64,000 nucleotides of DNA from Bombyx mori (Eukaryota; Arthropoda; Insecta; Lepidoptera; Bombycidae). A model generated the notes under the pieces. The model was not told the DNA's origin and made no database searches. It saw nothing but the letters and a program-made list of their open reading frames with translations. A program made the translations under genes and the position numbers. Location: positions 203,501 to 267,500 of the forward strand of contig NC_085121.1 of the NCBI RefSeq assembly GCF_030269925.1, in the 5' to 3' direction. Of this stretch, positions 32,918 to 45,463 are shown in pieces (positions within the stretch are counted from its first letter, which is position 1; each line of letters begins with the position of its first letter).

Positions 32918-33168
32918 GTACCCGTCCGCTTCGCTGGGCATTTAAAATTAACATTATTATTTCTCTCCCCCACAAAGATTCTCATCATTAACGCCCCCGC
33001 AACTGGTGTAGCGAGTCCAACACTCATATAAATATTAGCCTATCCAATAAGTACATGTATTTTCTACATGGATACCAAGTTTCAAGTCAATCGGATGCAT
33101 GGTTCAGTAGTTATAACAGAACATCCGTAAAAAGCACTGTAGATTTATATATTAGTATAGATACGTAC
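32918..33168 (+). mobile_element. RTE-like LINE 3' end
   Basis: It starts 'gctgtacccgtccgcttcgc', contains 'accaagtttcaagtcaatcg', and ends 'tatattagtatagata'. These are words I associate with the short 3' ends of lepidopteran RTE/CR1-like LINEs and their SINE partners. No coding sequence remains. Confidence 0.55.
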
Positions 33169-35162
33169 CTAATTATTAGAAAGCCTTCGGAAAGAGATGT
33201 CAATTGAGGTCTTCCTCTTCTTCCCTTATCACCCATCGCTGCAAGGGGTCGACACAGCAAGTCCTCTTATCATGCTGTATAGGGATTCGGCAAGAGTTTC
33301 AGAACTTGCCGCCGGCTGCCTGACGTCAGGGTTATATTCATTGCATCGTATCATACAGAGGAACTTTTCTTTTTTCTTCTTTTGGTTCTATGATTTGCCT
33401 TTTTATATTTTCAAATATCAATAAAAGAGGTCATATTTTACTCGATTTGTGTGTATTTTTAAAATAATTTAAAAAAAGTTGTTGTTAATCGAGGCAATAA
33501 CTACATATTCTTTAAAACGCGTGACTGCTATTTTTAACATATTGCTCCATAAATTTTGTGTAGGTACCCTTTTGGCCTCAAGAAATTCGTCTCAAATATG
33601 AGAAAGTTTCAACAGATATTAACCAAAAAGCGCGTCCACGTTAGAAACGGGACATTAGAAATGAATCAAACCAACTAAAGCAATAATGAACTTAATCGGC
33701 TCGTTTACTAGTGAGGAAAAAAGATAAACCCACAAATAGAACAACATGTGGTCCGAATTGAGAGCCTCCCCCTTATTTATCGACTAGTAAGGTTAGCAAT
33801 GTTGCCATTACACACAATTCGCTTTCGAATACATATATCTTACTTTTTACGCATTAATCGGTGTTTTCGGCCTTTTGATATTATATATTGTTTTGTTTTG
33901 GTAAATGAATGATTTACATACATTTAATTAATTAATTAAAATACATACATATTTACAAGGACTTACAGAAACTTTATTTTCATATAAGCTGAAACTGGCA
34001 TCCCCATTCTGTGTTGAGACAGTGTGTGCACAGAGGACGTCTTGACGCAGGACGGCGACTGAACGGAAAGACTCGAACGTAATGTACCTACGTCGCGGCG
34101 TCGGTACAAATATCATGTGAAATGTGCGTCTAAGCTATATATACGAGTACACATACACAGACTCCGTGGACCATTTTATTATCCCTGTTCCACAGTTTAA
34201 TTAAACGGTAAAATAAGATCAGTTTTAAGTCGAGACCAGATGCTCGCGACGAACCGACCGGAAATTTATTTTGTAAACGTGAAACAAATTGATTGTAGCG
34301 GACACAGCGGAGCTCGGAGCTTTTTTTAATTAATTGCTTAATTAATTTGTTTCTTGCGATGGATGTGTAGTGTGGAGCGCGCTGAGCTTAAGCCAGTCTA
34401 ATTAGCGGGCTTAACGCAACCGTTACACGTACTACTTGACGCGCTGACAGGCAGCCAACCGTGAGCACCTGTGAACACAACCGCCAACCGTCAAGCCAAT
34501 GTAGTATCGCATTTTTTTTAAAGAACACTTAAGGCGTGTGTACGATTTCAGGAAAGAAATACTTCCGTCCGTACTTTATTGAAGCGCAATTCCTGTCAGT
34601 GATTGCGCTTCCTCAAATGGTATTATAGTGAGGCAGTTATTCAACAACCCTGTCCGTATATTTAAGTTCTAATGTATCATGTATAATTTACAAACTAGAT
34701 TGCAACAAGAACAACGCCACCTTACTCCGACTTAAACTTAAAGACCTTAATTACAGTTTAAGAACCGCTGTAACTTCGGGTCGACTCAGGAACGAAGTTT
34801 GTCTTCAAGCTTTACTGCATAGAACTCAATAGGTTTTGAGGTTTAAATTTAAAATGTTTAAAACGCTTACTTATGAAACAAGATTTTGCTAACAGTTTTG
34901 AACGACGTGAACCCGACTGGGGAGTGTCATTCTGTGCATTCCTGGGTTACAATTCCATTTGGGAGAGTATGGTAGCCTCAACTTCGTCCACAGATTCAAG
35001 AGGGGTTGTGGTCCAAAGGCACTTCTATACTACAACTCACATACATACGGCTATTTCTCATAGACACCGAGCAATAATCATAGAGAAGTGAGGCTGGGAC
35101 TCACAAGTACCAACCGCAGGAGCGACCCTCATGATGACACAACACTGCGTCATTCGCATGGA
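33169..35162. other. Non-coding stretch with a small repeat fragment
   Basis: 'ttcttcccttatcacccatc' through 'ggggtcgacacagca' at 33213-33262 is a diverged form of the repeat at 35163-35390. Otherwise AT-rich DNA with an aatt tandem tract near 33925-33945. No gene. Confidence 0.45.
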
Positions 35163-35395
35163 CCTTCTTCTTCTTCTTTTCTCCACCTTATCCCACTAGA
35201 TGGGGTCGGCACAGCTAATTGCTCTCTTCCATTCTCTTCTATCAGCCGTCATTTCAACATTCACTGCTCTCTCTCATAACGTCATTCACACACTCCATCC
35301 ATGTCTTCTTCGGTCGACCTCTTCCCCCTCTACCTTGCACTACCATTTCCATACATCTCCTAGTCACATGCACCTTTTATCTATGCATCAGATGT
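35163..35395. repeat. Common lepidopteran LINE-derived repeat
   Basis: The block 'cttcttcttcttttctccac', 'ccactagatggggtcggcac', then ct-rich text to 'tctcctagtcacatgcacc', is a widely dispersed moth repeat that I know from many loci. It is probably an antisense LINE coding fragment. The open frames across it (35200-35610, 35219-35449) are by-products of its low-G composition. Confidence 0.5.
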
Positions 35396-35714
35396 CGGTT
35401 AACGTGGAATGGACATGCGATGGCGCTAATAAATACGTCACTCGCGTAGACCACATTTCTATATTGACATGCAATGAACAGGAAATTATAGACCTTCGAA
35501 TTTGTTTTTTTTTGTGTTATTTCACCTCCGGCACGCGGCGGCGGCGCGGCGTCACCTCGCTACGGGTCCATGAATATTTCATGGCGGTGGAAAGTTTGAG
35601 ATCACATTGAACACACGATTGAACCACATTCTTTCATTAATTTTATAGGCATATATAGAGGAAACGAAAAAACAGCCTTTAATGTTTCACCCTCCTCTTC
35701 CAGGAGAAGGGACG

Positions 35715-35760
35715 CCTATAAATTCGAAGTCTTACCCTTCAGGCCACGACGACCAAGTTA
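35715..35760 (-). repeat. Bm1 tRNA-head fragment
   Basis: On the minus strand 'gtcgtcgtggcctgaagggt' followed by 'aagacttcga' matches the head of the full-length Bm1 at 32340-32386 (there 'gtcgtcgtggcctaaaggat'). Confidence 0.45.
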
Positions 35761-35927
35761 TGAAAAATGACCGACTTCAGCCATGCTTAGTATTTTTCTT
35801 CTACTTCCACGGACTTGTGCAAGTTTTAAATTATAATAATGGCTTGTTTAATAACTTGGTGTAGTTTCTGTGGCGTGAGTTTGAACTCGTCTATACAATA
35901 TACAATAGTCTTACTTAGAGCACATGC

Positions 35928-36150
35928 CTTTTTTTTCCCTACCTAAGCTGAGAACCTTGAGAATCTATTTCAGTGTAACCTTAACTAGTAGGTGAAGCTC
36001 ACGGGGCTCAAACCTGACGACGTTACTAACACGAACCCTAGCAAGAGCCGTGCTTCGCAGAATCTACCAGCGGATTAGAAACGCGACCGACTGAGAAGAT
36101 CCGGCGAGAAAATCAGTGGGCTGTGTCTGAGGGCTACACATGCCTACTGT
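35928..36150 (-). mobile_element. Interspersed repeat family A (poly(A)-ended)
   Basis: It starts with a T-run and is the reverse complement of the 3' half of the element at 40044-40428: shared blocks 'gagccgtgcttcgcagaatc', 'gaagatccggcgagaaaa' and 'cagtgggctgtgtct'. Five other copies or pieces occur in the window. The A-rich 3' end suggests a SINE or a LINE 3' end. I cannot name the family. Confidence 0.75.
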
Positions 36151-38263
36151 TCCTATACCTACAGCTACACAATCATAAAAGTCTCCCTAAGAATAAGCAC
36201 ATTTAAGAAGAATATTCAAAGATATCTACTGTAATGTTTGAAGTGACCGGCAACTGTCTCCGTAATGCATAGCACGAGTGAAATGATTAGAATAAGTTAA
36301 ATGATTAGAATAAGATAAGTGTGAAATGTCTGAACGCTCTAAGCTTGGGAAGTATAACACTACTCCAATTTCTAAATGAAATTTGGCATTCGATGACGTG
36401 TTCGTTGAAGATGACTCAAACTTAAATTAAATAACTTCAACCAACGGCCCAGCTTCGAAATTGAAGGCTGGTGAAACCACAGGGCACATCTAGTTAATCT
36501 ATGAAGTAACTTTGGAAGAACGACTTATTCCATTAATGACTCATCACTATTTCAGTTTTGTTATTTATTTCTTTCCTGACTTCCTAATTTATGTAATTAC
36601 GTGTGCAAGACTGAAAGTTTTGGTAAAGCAGAGAACAGAACACCGTACTTCAGTCCAAGACATCAGTTATCTAGAACACCATAAAACAAATGTTGATACT
36701 TTTCCTGCTGGTGGCTCAAGTAGTAACGTGTCATGCGTGCAAGAAGATTGAGACAGAGCTAGCACCGCTTCTTAATATTTATTTTTTCCATTCTTCTTAA
36801 GACGTAATCTCGCAAGTGAACGTACCGATGCCGCGATGGTACGTGTACCGACTGTGAGCGACTCATTCGTTTGTGTGTGCGTCCGTGCTGTAATAATACA
36901 TGCGAATTCGTAGATCATATTCTATCAGTCTAGGTTAGTCCGCGAGCTGAGTGCCCACCGCGGGATAATTCGCGAATCGTTTAATTTATTTATTCGTTAC
37001 AATATAAGTGAGACTTCGTGTCCTCGTCTCGCAATGGGTGGCCCTAGCGACAACGAAATTGGGATGACTAAGTGCTAACCACGCCCATTTCTATCTACAA
37101 ATTGTGTGCTACTAATAATCTTCCTGTAAAATTTCTGTGACACACGGACTGACAGACAAATAAATGAATTGAATGAAAACAAACTGTAAGGGCTTCGTAT
37201 TTTGCCATTTGGCAACAAAACCATATCATAAGCTTAATATTTTACCAAAATTATCTTCTTTCCAATAAAGCCCCAATTTATATAAACTAGTATGTTTTTG
37301 TATTATCTCACTATTAGGTATAATAATATATGAAACTGACTAAGAGTTGGTTAATTCTGATATTTTTTGGCACAAACAATTGATTAGAGCGTCGATTTAC
37401 GATCAACGGCGAGACTTTTTTGTGTTGTTCTGTTTTGTTTGGTTTTAGATAAAACATGTGTATCCTACATTATTTATGGTAATAGAAACAGGAGCGGGCA
37501 CATACAGATTTCTGAATATATGTAAACTATAAAATATAATAGATAAAATACATACATTCCTAAAAACTAAGAATTGTTTTATTTTTTAGCGATCTATCAC
37601 TCCTAATGCTATAATTTGGACTAATACATTAGCTTTCGTACTAGGTATATAAAACTGATTCTCTTTTGTCAATCTAACACTCGTCTAGTAATTTTATTAA
37701 AAGCATGGATATAAGAAATTAACTAGAAAACCTGTTAAAGTGAAGTGGTCCTTTGGTCATCACTCAAGATTCAAATTCAATATTCGGGATCGCGAATCAT
37801 TTAAAACTGATTACAAAACGTAAAATCGGGTGTATTAAATATTGATAACTCCGTTTATTTTCAAACAGAAAGAACCCACGGGTCCTTGAGACCTGGCAAG
37901 TTGTTTGACTTAGCTTGTGACGATCATTTCAGTAGGGACACGTAAGCGCTTGCGCATGCAATTATTGCATTACGCTACACCAGTTGCCCGGCGCCTGTCT
38001 TTATTGTAAGCACATGTACCATCTTACGGAATAAACGGTGTTTTTCATTATATGTATTAGTTCTTTATTATTGACGTCACAATCGATAAAATATCTACAG
38101 AAGTGACCCAAAAGTTTAATTTCTTTGTCAGGAGTTAGATAACCGCCTACCCACACACTTTCATTTACTGAGCGTTAGAATTTATATTTCAATGTTCTAA
38201 TGTAGGTACCACAGTCGTGTTAGATTTCGCCCATAGATAAGTCATAGCAACATAAGTCCTCAG
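36151..38263. other. Non-coding stretch
   Basis: A local duplication of 'aatgattagaataag' lies at about 36279-36316. A diverged block near 36425-36495 ('gaaattgaaggctggtgaaa') resembles 48465-48530 and may be an unnamed repeat. No gene. Confidence 0.45.
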
Positions 38264-38347
38264 GTTAGAGCCCCGTGAACTCACTTACTCGCTCGGAGAA
38301 TCTCGTATAATCCCTCGAGGCTACTAGAATAGGTAGAAAAAAAAAGA
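38264..38347 (+). repeat. Family A 3'-end fragment
   Basis: 'gagccccgtgaactcactta' through 'ggctactagaataggtagaa' and an A-run equals the last ~85 bp of the family A copy ending at 40428. Confidence 0.75.
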
Positions 38348-40043
38348 GCAACATAGGAACTGATCGGCACTGCCACCATGAGCATGTTAACATACTGTTT
38401 ATTTATTACCAGCTAACATAGGTAGGCGCTTTAGTCTTGAGCGTCTAGCGTCTCTGGTCCAGCGATATGTCTTCTGAGTCTAATCTGATAGGTCTTATCA
38501 CTTTATTCTTTTTATTATTTCAATTCAGTAAATTCGCGCTTCATATCATCCCACACAACAGACCAGGGCGAGTACTTGTTTCTACCTCCGAAGCTTTTCT
38601 CCTGTTGCACTGAAATACAATGAATAACCATAAGTTACAAAATTGTCTGTTGGAATCCATTTATCGACGTCGATCAAATTATTTATCTAGAACATAGAAC
38701 ATAGATTATCTCGAACATTCTATAATTTCCCACCCCTATTACTCAGCTATTCAAAACACTTCGGGTATTCATTAAGGGAGCGCCGTATGCAGGCGCGCGG
38801 AAGAGCCGCCCCTTAGCGTAACGACCACCTAAAATATTTACAAGTCAAGTTTGTAAAAATTCTTAACGCTAAAAAATTCAGAAATTACATTTTATTTTAG
38901 CTTTAGAATGCTCACAAGAAGCAATTCTGATAAATAGTTGTATCTACCAAAGGAAGCTACCGCTACCACGAGCTGCGGATGCACGTAGGACTTATCAGCA
39001 AGCGGAAACATCTCTATATTTGACATTTGAACTTTAGCCTGCACTGGTTAGCTAATAATTGTGAAAATCGCAAGCAGACCGTTTCATTGTAGGACACTTG
39101 TCAGCAAGGAACAACAAGGGAAAAACGAACTTTGCGTCATGAGGAGATTGAGTTTAAGGAGATACGTATATTAATTGAGGGCCTGTTACCTTCATTTTGC
39201 GCAGTCCGACTCGCATCGAGCTGTCAACTGTGAGTCCTCCTAAACTGTTCATGCCACGCGCACTTAAAGCTTATCATACATAGCCTTTACGAAACATATA
39301 AATGTGATACGTAGTAGGTACGGTAATTGAATATCTTTTATCGACATCGTTAGTTGTTAAAACTTCTGTTTAATCCCAAAGGCAGCGGCAAGGCAATGTG
39401 ACCCATGATTTATGGATTGTGCTATCCTGAGGGAATTCTTATGGAACTGGCGTGATTAATGTTCATTTGGAACCGAAATCTAGCCTCCCTATCTCATATA
39501 TAACACAACAATATAATATTAATTATATAATATTTATAATATAATATTTATATTGAGCGACTAGAAAGAGTCCAAAAAAAGTTATTTAAGCATCTTTTAT
39601 ACCATTGTCGTCGCTTTAACTCTCCAGAACCGACAGAATTTGTCTCTCTAGTCGATCGTAGGCTACTGAGGGATCAAATGTTTTATATAAAATAATAAAT
39701 AATGAGATTGATTCTAGCTATCTTCTTTCCAAAATTTCATTTAAATGTAGTCGTATTTCCATCGTCCACGGCTCGAACGAAATATGCTTCTAACTCTTTT
39801 GTCCGTAGATCTTGTAGTTTGTAGGTTGTATGATGCTAAGTTCTCTAATGCTGACATCTTTTGCTTGTCACTTGTAGCATATAGAAAAGCTATTTTAAAT
39901 AATTTATAAGGTGATTTAGTCCGATGACTACTCATTACTACTTAGTGTTATAGTGTAAGTTAAGAGGCTTGTTGAGTTATTTTCGACTAAGAAAGTAATT
40001 TAGTCCAAGCCGCCAATATTAGGGGCGAGCCCTAAGTAATATT
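38348..40043. other. Non-coding stretch
   Basis: AT-rich DNA including an atat/aatatt-rich low-complexity zone at about 39505-39555. No gene is recognised. The 64-codon minus frame at 39741-39935 may be a LINE RT remnant, but the match is only impressionistic. Confidence 0.45.
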
Positions 40044-40428
40044 ACCCGATCCTGTAGACCGAATGGTAAACAGTCGACGTCGCCCAAAGCACGTCATTAC
40101 GGATCCTCCCGATCCATTAACGGTGCTTTTAGGCACCACAAGCACCGGTCACCGTCCTCGTCGAACACGTCGCTTGCGACCAAGGGCTTGATGAGCGAAT
40201 TAACCCATAGACACAGCCATAGACACAGCCCACTGAGTTTCTCGCCGGATCTTCTCAGTGGGTCGCGTTTCCGATCCGGTGGTAGATTCTGCGAAGCACT
40301 GCTCTTGCTAGGGTCAGTGTTAGCAACACTCCGGTTTGAGCCCCGTGAGCTCACCTACACACGTTAGGGTAAAGCTTAAATAGCCTCTCAAGGCTATCAG
40401 CATAGGTAGGAAAAAAGAAAAAAAAAGT
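40044..40428 (+). mobile_element. Interspersed repeat family A, longest copy
   Basis: It runs from 'cgatcctgtagaccgaatgg' through 'gtcgacgtcgcccaaagcac', 'cggatcctcccgatccatta', 'ttctcgccggatcttctcag' and 'gagccccgtgagctcaccta' to a broken A-rich tail. A 12-bp internal duplication ('atagacacagcc') occurs near 40208-40230. The 85-codon minus frame within it is not a gene. Copies at 35.9, 38.3, 41.5, 48.8, 48.9 and 60.7 kb define the family. Confidence 0.8.
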
Positions 40429-41423
40429 AACATTAGTGTTCAACCAAGAATTCTGTTGAAAAGCGTATATTTTTTTTAAGTAGATATAAAGTTAATTCAC
40501 CCCTGTTCAGCACAGTAACGGGTATTCAACTATTGGAATAACAGAGAGCTTGGAGTGTTTTCCGTCAGGTAAGACGCGTCATGTCACACCGTGGAATGTA
40601 AAAATGTACGTACCTACTTTATGTCTAATTTTATTTTTGAAGTTAAAGAACATTCCGCACGAAATTTATTCATTCAATTTGTATCTTTTTAATTGGACAG
40701 TGTAACTTGAGATCATTAATTTCTTGCGACTTAAGCATTGTAGTCCTGGAATTTTCATTAAAATGGTACAAAAAACAAAACGCTATTATAAAATTCTGGT
40801 CAACCGCCAAATTATACAAAACAATTTGATCATGAATTTTTTGCTGGATGTATTCGCGAATTTGCGAATCAAATGCAATACATATTAACTTGAACCTAAG
40901 GCTTGTTTGGGCCACTCAAAGAAGAACTAGGAAGTCATACTTTGACGAGGACGAAGGTGTATAACGGTGCTTCCCAACGTAGGACACACGCCCCCACAAG
41001 GGGGCAATTTGGTAATTAAGAAGGGCAATTGCACTAAATGAATATGGATAATCTGTATTAAACTTATTTTCAATTGGAATTTCAGTTTTTTATTGTATGT
41101 TTTGAAATATTACTTACTGTATAACTTGATAACAATCTCATATTGATGTCTTCCTAAAGCCTATCATTTATGTTTCATAAGTGAACAAATCAACTTTTTA
41201 ATGTAAAAAATTATGTATGGGGACATAAACAATTTTAGAAATGTTACACGGCACAAAAAAGGTTTGGAAACACTGGTGTAAAATGTGTAAGTTTGATTAC
41301 AGACATAATCAGAACAACTTAACATACTTACTTCAAAAAACAACGTTAGAAACTTAATTCGATAATTAATCTGATTGAATACAAATAAGACCGAAATATA
41401 GTATAATATCTCTCATGATTAAA
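40429..41423. other. AT-rich non-coding stretch
   Basis: No gene or named repeat. An 81-codon minus frame (40670-40915) lacks features. Confidence 0.5.
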
Positions 41424-41730
41424 CGACCGAGTGGCAGCGGCTTGGCTCTACCCCTGGCATTGCTAAAGTCCCATTCCCTATCCTGCGGACAGAATGGAAA
41501 GCAGTCGACGTCGCCCAAAACACGTCATCTCGGATCCTCCCGATCCAATAACGGTGCTTTTAGGTACTTCAAGCACCGGTCACCGTTCTCGTCGAACCCG
41601 TCGCTTGCGACGAAGGGCTCGACGAGTAAATTAACTCTCAGACACAGCCCACTAAGTTTCTCGCCGGATCTTCTCAGTGGGTCGCGTTTCCGATCCGGTG
41701 GTAGATTCTGCGAAGCACGGCTCTTGCTAA
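41424..41730 (+). mobile_element. Chimeric repeat: LINE 3'-end word joined to family A
   Basis: The first ~50 bp ('ggcagcggcttggctctacc', 'cctggcattgctaaagtcc') match the complement of the LINE 3' end at 49200-49250. From about 41477 the sequence is family A ('cgacgtcgcccaaaacacgt', 'ttctcgccggatcttctcag'), ending at 'cacggctcttgctaaa' without the usual A-tail. Either family A normally begins with this LINE-like word, or two elements are fused here. Confidence 0.65.
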
Positions 41731-43730
41731 AACTATTTGCTTTTCAACAACTCACGGAACAACTCACCAAACCTCGAGTAATATAAAAACAACAAAATTG
41801 ACTAACAAATATATTGTATAATATTTTGTTAGGTTTCTTAAGTCATATAAAATGTTAGTTATATGAAATTTATAAATGTATACAAGTATGTAATGTGAGT
41901 GACACTGTGTTTATTGCAAAAAAACAACATTTTCGATCCAATTTTAGAAAGTTTGATGATAAATAATCATAACCAATGATAAATAATTGAATTTTATTTA
42001 ATTAAAATTATTCATAAGGACGCTTTAATTTTGAATACTATTTAATTGAACATGCTGTATAGTGACATCTAGCGGAGAACGAGAGGCAATTTTATTCCGA
42101 CTGCGTTCTTCAAGTTGGTTCTTCAAGTTAGGCTAAAATACTTAAACTATTTTTTGATCAACAGATGGCATAAAATTAATTATTTTCTTTCCAATATTGA
42201 AGTAGGGGATAAAATTCGAAAATTATTGTAACAGTATTTATATTTAGTTTATTTTATCATTGTTTAAAATAAAATGGGTACTTTGAATCAGTCAACGACA
42301 CAGGTAATTTGCACAGATTACAGATTAAATGTTAAAGGTTCATTCTCAATTCCATTCAAATTTCATTCGCCGTAGTTCACTCGTTTCAAATCGGTTAATC
42401 AATCAGTCAAGCGAATCAATTGTTGTCATTGGTCGTGTACGTGGTTCACCAAACAAATATTTTTATTTATTGTTTACTAAAATCTTACCGTTATTTAAAA
42501 AATAAAACGGATAGTTTTAACATCTCTGAAACTTTGCAAATTCCAATTATGTACAGTATGCTTTTTAATTGACCAACGCGAGTGTCCGAGTGCCCGCCGT
42601 GGGTGATCCAGGGTGTAATATTGTGAATGCATGTATAGGATTCCGTAACCAGTTCTTTTGGTTTTAATTTAAATGGACACAGTTTTTAGTAAAACATTGA
42701 CAGTAACTTAGTGTCATATCAGCAGACGTCGATGGATTTTTAGAAGGTAAAATATTTAAAATCTAAAGCATGATTACGACTATTCATGGCTTTTAATTAA
42801 GTAGTTTTTGAAGCTCTGCATTCCGGCGCGTGCAAAGTCTGAACGGCGACGATGAAATTCATATGATTTGTTAAGTTTTTACGTGGGGCGTGATTACGGT
42901 TACTGTCGCTGTACAGAGTTCGTCGACATAGCTCAGCCCAATCGTTTGCCAATGCGTTTCTTATCAGTAGATTAACGCGAGGTTTTTCGTGAAAATCGCC
43001 ACTGCTTACGTCCGTATCATATTTAAATCTATTGTTGAAATTACATTGCTTGTTCGGTATCAACTATCACCGTAGTTTTGTTATTTTTCTACTGCACTGC
43101 TCTAGTATTTCTAGTTTGTGACTTATATAAATTTTCACTTTTTAAACAACTCAAACCATGAAACAAAGACATGTCAAAATTCTTTCATAATTCACTAACT
43201 ATGATAAACTACAAAACTAGTAATGAACTAAATACAAATCTAGTACTTTTACATCTGTTCTATCAATAAAAATAAATTCAATTTGAAACATATTTGTATA
43301 TTACTATAGGGTGAGGTAAGTCTGCAAGTGTAGTGATCCAACCCATTTCCGCCATGAAGCAATATTTTTTTCTGCTATAAACATGATTTACATTCATTTC
43401 AGTTAGATATCAATAATACAATTCAGTTAAGTTTTCAATCTGAAATTTATTGTGCAATGTATAATTATTGTGATGTAAGCTCTAGTTCTCACTTATAACT
43501 AGCGGGGCTGAGTTCCATCAGAATCAATGCAGTAATTGATTTTATCATAATTTCGAATGCCATTTTAAAAACACAAATGCAGCCATGACAAAATGCTTAG
43601 TGCTTCTGGTTACTTAGTACTTGGTAAATTTAAATAATAAATAGAAAACAAACTATTTTACATACTTATTTTATGATTTATGTAGGTGTGTTGCTTACAG
43701 TATTTTCATTTTTCGCTTTATTGATGGCAG
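41731..43730. other. Presumed intron or upstream region of the 43.7-kb gene
   Basis: AT-rich. A short duplication 'ttcttcaagtt' occurs at 42107-42130. The 88-codon minus frame at 42797-43063 has a protein-like composition but is unrecognised. A polypyrimidine-rich acceptor precedes 43731. No first exon could be fixed. Confidence 0.4.
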
Positions 43731-43797
43731 TTGCTTGAGCTTGGAGCGGCTGACAAGATGATGGTGGAAACCATCCTCGAGTCCTCGCAGGACTTTG
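43731..43797 (+). CDS. Exon of a proline-rich protein gene (start-codon exon)
   Basis: The segment is bounded by an acceptor-like 'ttgatggcag' and a strong donor 'gtaagt'. It holds an ATG ATG pair at 43758-43763 with A at position -3, encoding MMVETILESSQDF plus one base. Joined to the acceptor at 45464 it keeps the frame (glycine codon split 1+2) and gives a continuous product. The frame is also open from 43731 to the ATG (LLELGAADK), so an upstream coding exon is possible and the first Met might not be the true start. Confidence 0.7.
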
Positions 43798-44021
43798 GTA
43801 AGTCGTCAGCTTTTGTTAATGTTGTTTGCTGTTTTTGTAATTTACAATGTTATTTTTTTATGCAAATACTACCAAATGTGCATAAGCAATTTACATCAAT
43901 ACTTCACATTTACTTGTCTTAATGTCTAAGCACTCAATCTCTGATTAAAACTAGAGATTAATAAAATGGTAAATGAAAAAGCTGCATAAAACCTTTGTAA
44001 TAAATGGATCCAATAATTTAA

Positions 44022-44287
44022 AATTATAATTTGCGTAATTACTGGTAGTAGTAGGACCTCTTGTGAGTCCGCACGGGTAGGTACCACCACCCTGCCTATT
44101 TCTGCAGTAATGCGTTTTGGTTTGAAGGATGGGGCAGCCGTTGTAACTATACTGTGACCTTAGAACTTATATCTCAAGATGGGTGGCGCATTTACGTTGT
44201 AGATGTCTATGGGCTCCAGTAACCACTTAACACCAGGTGGGCTGTGAGCTCGTCCAATCAACTAAGCAATAAAAAAAAATAAAAAAA
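44022..44287 (+). mobile_element. Bm1 SINE inside the host gene's intron
   Basis: It starts with linker 'aattataatttgcgtaatta', runs through the body ('gtaggtaccaccaccctgcc') with a small deletion around the 'gtgaag' word, and ends in an A-rich tail. It lies in the 1.7-kb intron in the sense orientation of the host gene. Confidence 0.92.
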
Positions 44288-45463
44288 TTGTCTTTCTCTC
44301 TTAATACTGCTACAAAAGCCTAAATAATTCTCACAATCTATAAAAAATAATGGCACATTGATTTCATCAATAATGTCAATTGATTGGTAATGAATCATTT
44401 TTAATGCTGTTTTTAAGGAGTCTGTGCAATGAAAACACCTCAGATCACTTACAAGTGAACATTAGTATACTAAATACTATATATGTATAAAAGAGGACTT
44501 ACCTTAAGTGCGCAACATCATTTCATCCTTAAAATACACTAATTTTTTATCCAAATGTGCCAAAAATGTCTTAAAAAGGTTCACAATAAAATATATAGTA
44601 TACAGTAAAAAGTGCTTCTAGACCAAATTGTCAAAATATCAATAATACTGATTAATTCAGGTAATGCTTACCTCTAACAATAAATTCAAAATGAAAGCCT
44701 AGCTGTGGCCTGGTGTTACCAATGTCAAGGGGTAGCAGACTAATTACCATTAATTAGGCAACGTGCTTACCTGCCCACAGTTACCAAAAAACACTGTTCT
44801 GAATCTCATGTCAATGTCAAACAATACAAAATACAAAGGTAGCGGCATAATGTTTATCTACCAATAAGGAAAGTTGTCAATTTGACAGAACTATGCTAAT
44901 TACTTTCTATTTACAGTAATTATTAGTGAAAAGATATATTGACAAAAGCCATAGATTCATAACTAAACAGATAAACACAATACAATTGTATTGCTTACAT
45001 TAGACAAAGCGCTTAAAGAAACTGAGAGATATAGTACAAACATGACAGTATTTTATTCTATCATGATACTACATCTACATTGAACTATGGTGCACCATAA
45101 AATTCAGGTTTTTATTCTTTCGCATTGTGGTTATTAAACTAGTTAGAAGATTTTATTGAAATTTAAATAGAACAGTTGTGGTTCGATTTTCAAGTTTAAT
45201 ATCAATATGTTCTATTGTATAACTACTTACCATCAATGGGAGCCAATTACGAGTATACCACAATGTTATGTCATATTCTTATTAGTAAATTTATATATGA
45301 GCTTACGTAGCTCATCAAAAACAGATAATTAAATTGTAACTAATTTAAGTGCTTCAGTTTAACTCTTTTTTTTTTAAATATGACCACGGACTTCACATTT
45401 TCCATATTAAAATGCCTTCAGTTAATACTATCTTCTCTCTAATACGTCTCCATATTCTACCAG

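Noticed and set aside
35200..35610. 136-codon plus-strand frame
   Set aside because: Most of it lies in a known low-G moth repeat and a simple CT-rich tract.
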